Shown here: positions 5,335 through 7,415 of the stretch, piece by piece
How positions within the stretch are numbered: the stretch's first letter is position 1
Layout: each line of letters starts with the position of its first letter
Notes under the pieces: model-generated
What the model was told of the DNA's origin: nothing
Seen by the model: the letters and a program-made list of their open reading frames with translations, nothing else
Databases searched by the model: none
Source of the DNA: JADFQT01 sp047516825
Lineage (GTDB): Bacteria; Chloroflexota; Dehalococcoidia; Lucifugimonadales; UBA3495
Reading direction: 5' to 3'
NCBI GenBank assembly: GCA_047516825.1
Contig: JAKZUA010000100.1
Location: 1 to 7,415 of the forward strand
DNA: 7,415 nucleotides
Translations under genes and position numbers: made by a program

Positions 5335-6315
5335 ATGGCCACGCTGGTAACCGGGGGCACGGGATTTGTCGGGGCGAGTATCGTCAAGGAATTGGCCGGG
5401 GCCGGTCATCAAGTGATTTCGCTGGACCTGAATGCTCCGGATGAGCTGACGCGTAGCTTTCTCGGCGACCGGTCTTCCCAGGTCACATTTATTACCGGAG
5501 ACATCCTGGACCGTACTTTCCTAGAGCGGACTGAGGAGACGCAATCGATCGACAAGATAGTTCATGCCGCGGTCTACACGGTCAACCGCATTCCCTTGGA
5601 GACGGAGCGCAGCCGGGAGATAGTTGACATAAATATTACCGGGACCACCAACTTGTTGGAGTTGGCCCGCAGTTCGCGGGTTCAGCGGTTTATTTACGTC
5701 AGCTCTGGAGCTGCCTACGGCGTGGCCGGCGCGCCGGATCAGACCTTCAATGAGGATGCCGATCCGCGCCCCGATTTCCTCTACGGTATCACCAAATATA
5801 CCAGCGAGCTCCTGACCCGCCGCTACGGCGAACTGCATCAGCTTTCCACCGCCAGCGTCCGGCTTAGCACGCCCTATGGCCCCATGGAGCGGATCACGGG
5901 CCACCGGGGGGTGATGTCGGTACTTTACCAATGGACTGGGCAGGCTCTGCGGGGCGAAACAATCAGCCTCGCCGACCCGGACGCCGGTCGAGATTACACC
6001 TACGTCGCCGACATTGCGGACGGGGTTAGAACCCTGCTGGACGCGCCCACGCTGCCCCACGACCTATATAACCTGACGGCTGGACGGTGGATCACCTACT
6101 CCGAGATTCTAGAACGGCTTAAGGAAATTTTACCCGAGACCAGGGTAGAGGTTGCCCTCAGCGCCGGCGACGCTATCCGCAGCTCGGAACCCAACCGGGG
6201 CCCGCTATCGGGCCACCGCCTGTACCAGGACCTGGGATGGACGCCCAAGTACGATTTGGCCGCGGGCCTAAGGGAGTACCTGGCCTGGCGCCGATCGGCC
6301 CCATTTTTAGATTAG
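5335..6315 (+). CDS. NAD(P)-dependent epimerase/dehydratase (extended SDR)
   Basis: The 326-residue protein is an extended SDR with TGGTGFVG (6-13), an acidic Asp31 at the end of the second strand indicating NAD preference, GDILD (55-59), VSSGAAYG (122-129), and the catalytic pair Tyr150/Lys154 in YGITK. The typical C-terminal GRDYTYVADIADG (218-230) follows. Such enzymes usually act on nucleotide sugars (UDP-glucose 4-epimerase group), but the family also includes reductases of other substrates. The usual NxYGP motif is replaced by LSTPYGP (177-183). No glycosyltransferase or other sugar gene lies nearby. The ATG has a strong SD (TGGAGGAAGAGC-ATG) and follows the reductase by 26 bases, suggesting an operon and possibly a shared substrate pathway. 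The C-terminus (LGWTPKYDLAAGLREYLAW) is complete. Confidence 0.9.
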   Translation: MATLVTGGTGFVGASIVKELAGAGHQVISLDLNAPDELTRSFLGDRSSQVTFITGDILDRTFLERTEETQSIDKIVHAAVYTVNRIPLETERSREIVDINITGTTNLLELARSSRVQRFIYVSSGAAYGVAGAPDQTFNEDADPRPDFLYGITKYTSELLTRRYGELHQLSTASVRLSTPYGPMERITGHRGVMSVLYQWTGQALRGETISLADPDAGRDYTYVADIADGVRTLLDAPTLPHDLYNLTAGRWITYSEILERLKEILPETRVEVALSAGDAIRSSEPNRGPLSGHRLYQDLGWTPKYDLAAGLREYLAWRRSAPFLD

Positions 6316-6429
6316 CTGGCCCGGTTAGTCCGTAGTTAACCCCTTCCGCTGTTTCGCAGGTTGTTTCGCGGTAAGGATGCTTAGGCCAGACCCGGAGTAA
6401 GAATCAGCGAAACGAATCAGCCGGAAAGG
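6316..6429. repeat. Imperfect inverted and direct repeats at the convergent junction
   Basis: TGTTTCGC occurs twice (6350-6357 and 6362-6369), and its complement GCGAAAC lies at 6407-6413. CCCTTCC-GCTG (about 6341-6350) can pair with CAGCCGGAAAGG (6418-6429) with a bulge, reaching into the last codons of the hydrolase. The whole can fold as one long imperfect stem between two convergent genes, so a terminator role is likely, but there is no T-run. Confidence 0.3.
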
Positions 6430-7073
6430 ACCGAAGTCAGAGTAGTTGGAATCCATTCTAGAAGGAGACTTTCTAACTCGTCCTTACATTCTTCCAGTCG
6501 ATGCTCGGTCCCCTCATAAAGCACCAGCTGCTTCGGTTCCTGCGCCCAGTCGTGGATTTCCACGCCACAGGAGTAGGACAAGCGGGTATCGCTCTTACCG
6601 TGGACCACCAGCAGCGGCTTGGGGGCCAATTGGCCCGCCATGCCCGCCCCGTAGGTCTGGGGCGACAGACAAACCACTCCCTGCACATGGCTGCTGGCCA
6701 CACCGGCCGCGACCACCACCGCTCCTCCGAAGGAGTGCCCGACCAAAACCACGGGCTGGTATCCCGTTCCCTTAAGCAGGGCAATGCCGGCCAGCAGGTC
6801 CAGGACACATTCGGGCAGGACATTAGGCTGCCGGTAGTTCAAACGTAATGAGGTGATGCCTTTATTCAGGAATCGTTCAGCCAGCCGGGCGTACATCCCA
6901 CTGGCCGGGCCGCCGAAACCACCCCGGGCGCCGCAAACCCAAATTACCGCCTGCTCGCTGCTGGGAGCCCGGTGGATAATAGCGGGTATTTCTCCCCGAT
7001 TGGTGCGAAACAGCAATCCCCGGCCGGCCTCTCCCTCATAGGGAAGCCCTTCAATCATGTCAAAGACAGTCAT
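6417..7073 (-). CDS. Alpha/beta hydrolase (dienelactone-hydrolase-like or esterase)
   Basis: From the ATG at 7073 the product is 218 residues with a full alpha/beta-hydrolase core: VIWVCGARGGFGG (43-55, oxyanion loop), ITSLRLNYRQ (73-82), nucleophile motif GHSFGG with Ser114, VVHGKSDTR with Asp162, and GTEHRL with His191. These give a complete Ser-Asp-His triad. It would hydrolyse an ester or lactone; the substrate is unknown and no signal peptide is seen. The reading frame is open further upstream to a TTG at 7271, but that extension is Cys-rich and unlike the family, and a good promoter (7258-7230) lies inside it. The start used is therefore downstream. ATG 7073 lacks a clear SD; GTG at about 7142 is an alternative giving a 23-residue longer protein. 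The gene is convergent with the epimerase. Confidence 0.85.
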   Translation of the reverse strand: MTVFDMIEGLPYEGEAGRGLLFRTNRGEIPAIIHRAPSSEQAVIWVCGARGGFGGPASGMYARLAERFLNKGITSLRLNYRQPNVLPECVLDLLAGIALLKGTGYQPVVLVGHSFGGAVVVAAGVASSHVQGVVCLSPQTYGAGMAGQLAPKPLLVVHGKSDTRLSYSCGVEIHDWAQEPKQLVLYEGTEHRLEECKDELESLLLEWIPTTLTSVLSG

Positions 7074-7229
7074 GGGCGTGGAGGCGGGGGATTCCTCTTT
7101 AGCGTTGGGCTTAAGGTTGGAAGGAAAGTCGTCTACCAAAAGCACCTCTGGAGCCGATGATTTGCAGAAAAGGGGAGCCCGGGGCAAGCAAGAACAATCC
7201 CGGGGTCCTTTCAAACTGCAATTCGCTTG

Positions 7230-7258
7230 ACGATACCAATGGCAAATTTGCTTGTCAA
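7230..7258 (-). promoter_or_regulatory. Candidate sigma-70-type promoter for the alpha/beta hydrolase
   Basis: On the minus strand a perfect -35 TTGACA (7258-7253), a 17-base spacer (7252-7236) and a -10 TATCGT (7235-7230, four of six matches) are visible. Transcription would start near 7223, about 150 bases before ATG 7073. The promoter lies some 20-30 bases from the presumed end of the insertion sequence. Confidence 0.5.
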
Positions 7259-7269
7259 GGAAGGCACTC

Positions 7270-7287
7270 AAAGGCCGCAGGGCCTTT
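7270..7287 (-). terminator. Terminator-like hairpin after the transposase stop
   Basis: AAAGGCC (7270-7276) and GGCCTTT (7281-7287) form a perfect 7-bp stem with tetraloop GCAG, beginning directly after the TGA of the transposase (7290-7288). The stem is GC-rich at its tip with only three or four T residues after it, so it is a short intrinsic terminator or part of an element end. Confidence 0.5.
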
Positions 7288-7415
7288 TCATTCTCCTGCC
7301 TGGTAGGAAAAGCCCATCATGTCGAAAGCTTCGCTGAGATGGGCATTGTGGCGGCGTAGGGCAGCGGCTACGTTGGAATGCCCAGCCCGGCGTACCAAGC
7401 TGATGACCAGGTTTC
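7288..7415 (-). CDS. C-terminus of a probable ISAs1-family transposase (partial, runs off the right edge)
   Basis: Reading from the right edge, 41 codons end at a TGA (7290-7288): NLVISLVRRAGHSNVAAALR, then RHNAHLSEAFDMMGFSYQAGE. The pattern NL-x-I-x-x-x-R-x-x-G-x-x-N-x-AAALR followed by an A-[FL]-x-x-x-G tail is what I recall from the C-termini of ISAs1/H-repeat-type DDE transposases of actinobacteria and Chloroflexota. It fits the position next to a hairpin and a CAGGG end-like sequence. The catalytic DDE part lies outside the window, so whether the element is intact cannot be told. A 7-base inverted repeat, GCCCATC/GATGGGC (7312-7318/7338-7344), lies within the coding sequence. If not a transposase, it is an unidentified gene end. 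Confidence 0.6.
   Translation of the reverse strand, partial: NLVISLVRRAGHSNVAAALRRHNAHLSEAFDMMGFSYQAGE

Noticed and set aside
7074..7271. N-terminal extension of the alpha/beta hydrolase to a TTG at 7271
   Set aside because: The added 66 residues are Cys-rich and unlike the family, there is no ribosome site, and a good promoter lies inside the stretch.
7270..7300. Mini-ORF ATGAAAAGGCCCTGCGGCCT ending in TGA on the minus strand, as a leader peptide
   Set aside because: It overlaps the transposase stop, lies before the hydrolase promoter, and is only seven codons with SD spacing too short.
1..7415. CRISPR array, tRNA or rRNA genes, defence systems
   Set aside because: No regularly spaced repeats, no tRNA-like cloverleaf or GTTCRA arm, no rRNA signature, and no nuclease, toxin or reverse-transcriptase motifs were seen on either strand.

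Overview
The window is GC-rich bacterial DNA packed with catabolic and housekeeping-type enzyme genes. It uses ATG, GTG and TTG starts, most of them behind GGAG-type ribosome binding sites. The gene mix would fit a metabolically broad environmental bacterium, possibly a Chloroflexota/SAR202-type lineage: an MqnA-like protein, a free-standing methylenetetrahydrofolate reductase, a DUF35 Zn-ribbon protein with an SDR and a carboxymuconolactone-decarboxylase-like protein, a ketopantoate-reductase-like protein, an ISAs1-type transposase end and a palindromic interspersed repeat. That placement is an inference from gene content only; there is no rRNA or marker gene here.

Layout. Bases 1-135 (minus) hold the N-terminus of an exported protein. 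Behind its start is a long structured leader (about 180-300, minus) that looks like a divergent cobalamin riboswitch. Divergent from it is an MqnA/MqnD-fold protein (429-1178, plus). A 290-base gap with a palindromic repeat follows, then a MetF-family reductase (1469-2341, plus, TTG start). A hairpin at 2348-2386 separates this from a convergent minus-strand group, read in the order Zn-ribbon/OB-fold protein (4095-3673), SDR oxidoreductase (3658-2876) and CMD-family protein (2704-2396). The CMD gene probably has its own promoter. Divergent from that group is a tight plus-strand pair: 2-dehydropantoate 2-reductase family (4379-5308) and NAD-dependent epimerase/dehydratase (5335-6315). A convergent alpha/beta hydrolase (7073-6417, minus) comes next. 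The right edge is the C-terminus of a probable ISAs1-family transposase (7415-7288, minus) with a terminator-like hairpin after its stop.

The genes do not form one obvious pathway. The minus-strand trio looks like part of an acyl-CoA/ketone or aromatic catabolic set, but the thiolase that normally partners a DUF35 protein is not in the window. I see no CRISPR array, tRNA, rRNA, defence system or biosynthetic cluster. The points most worth a second look are the riboswitch-like leader, the MqnA-like protein with changed active-site positions, the MetF-family protein with Asp where Glu is expected, and the junction between the insertion sequence and the hydrolase promoter.
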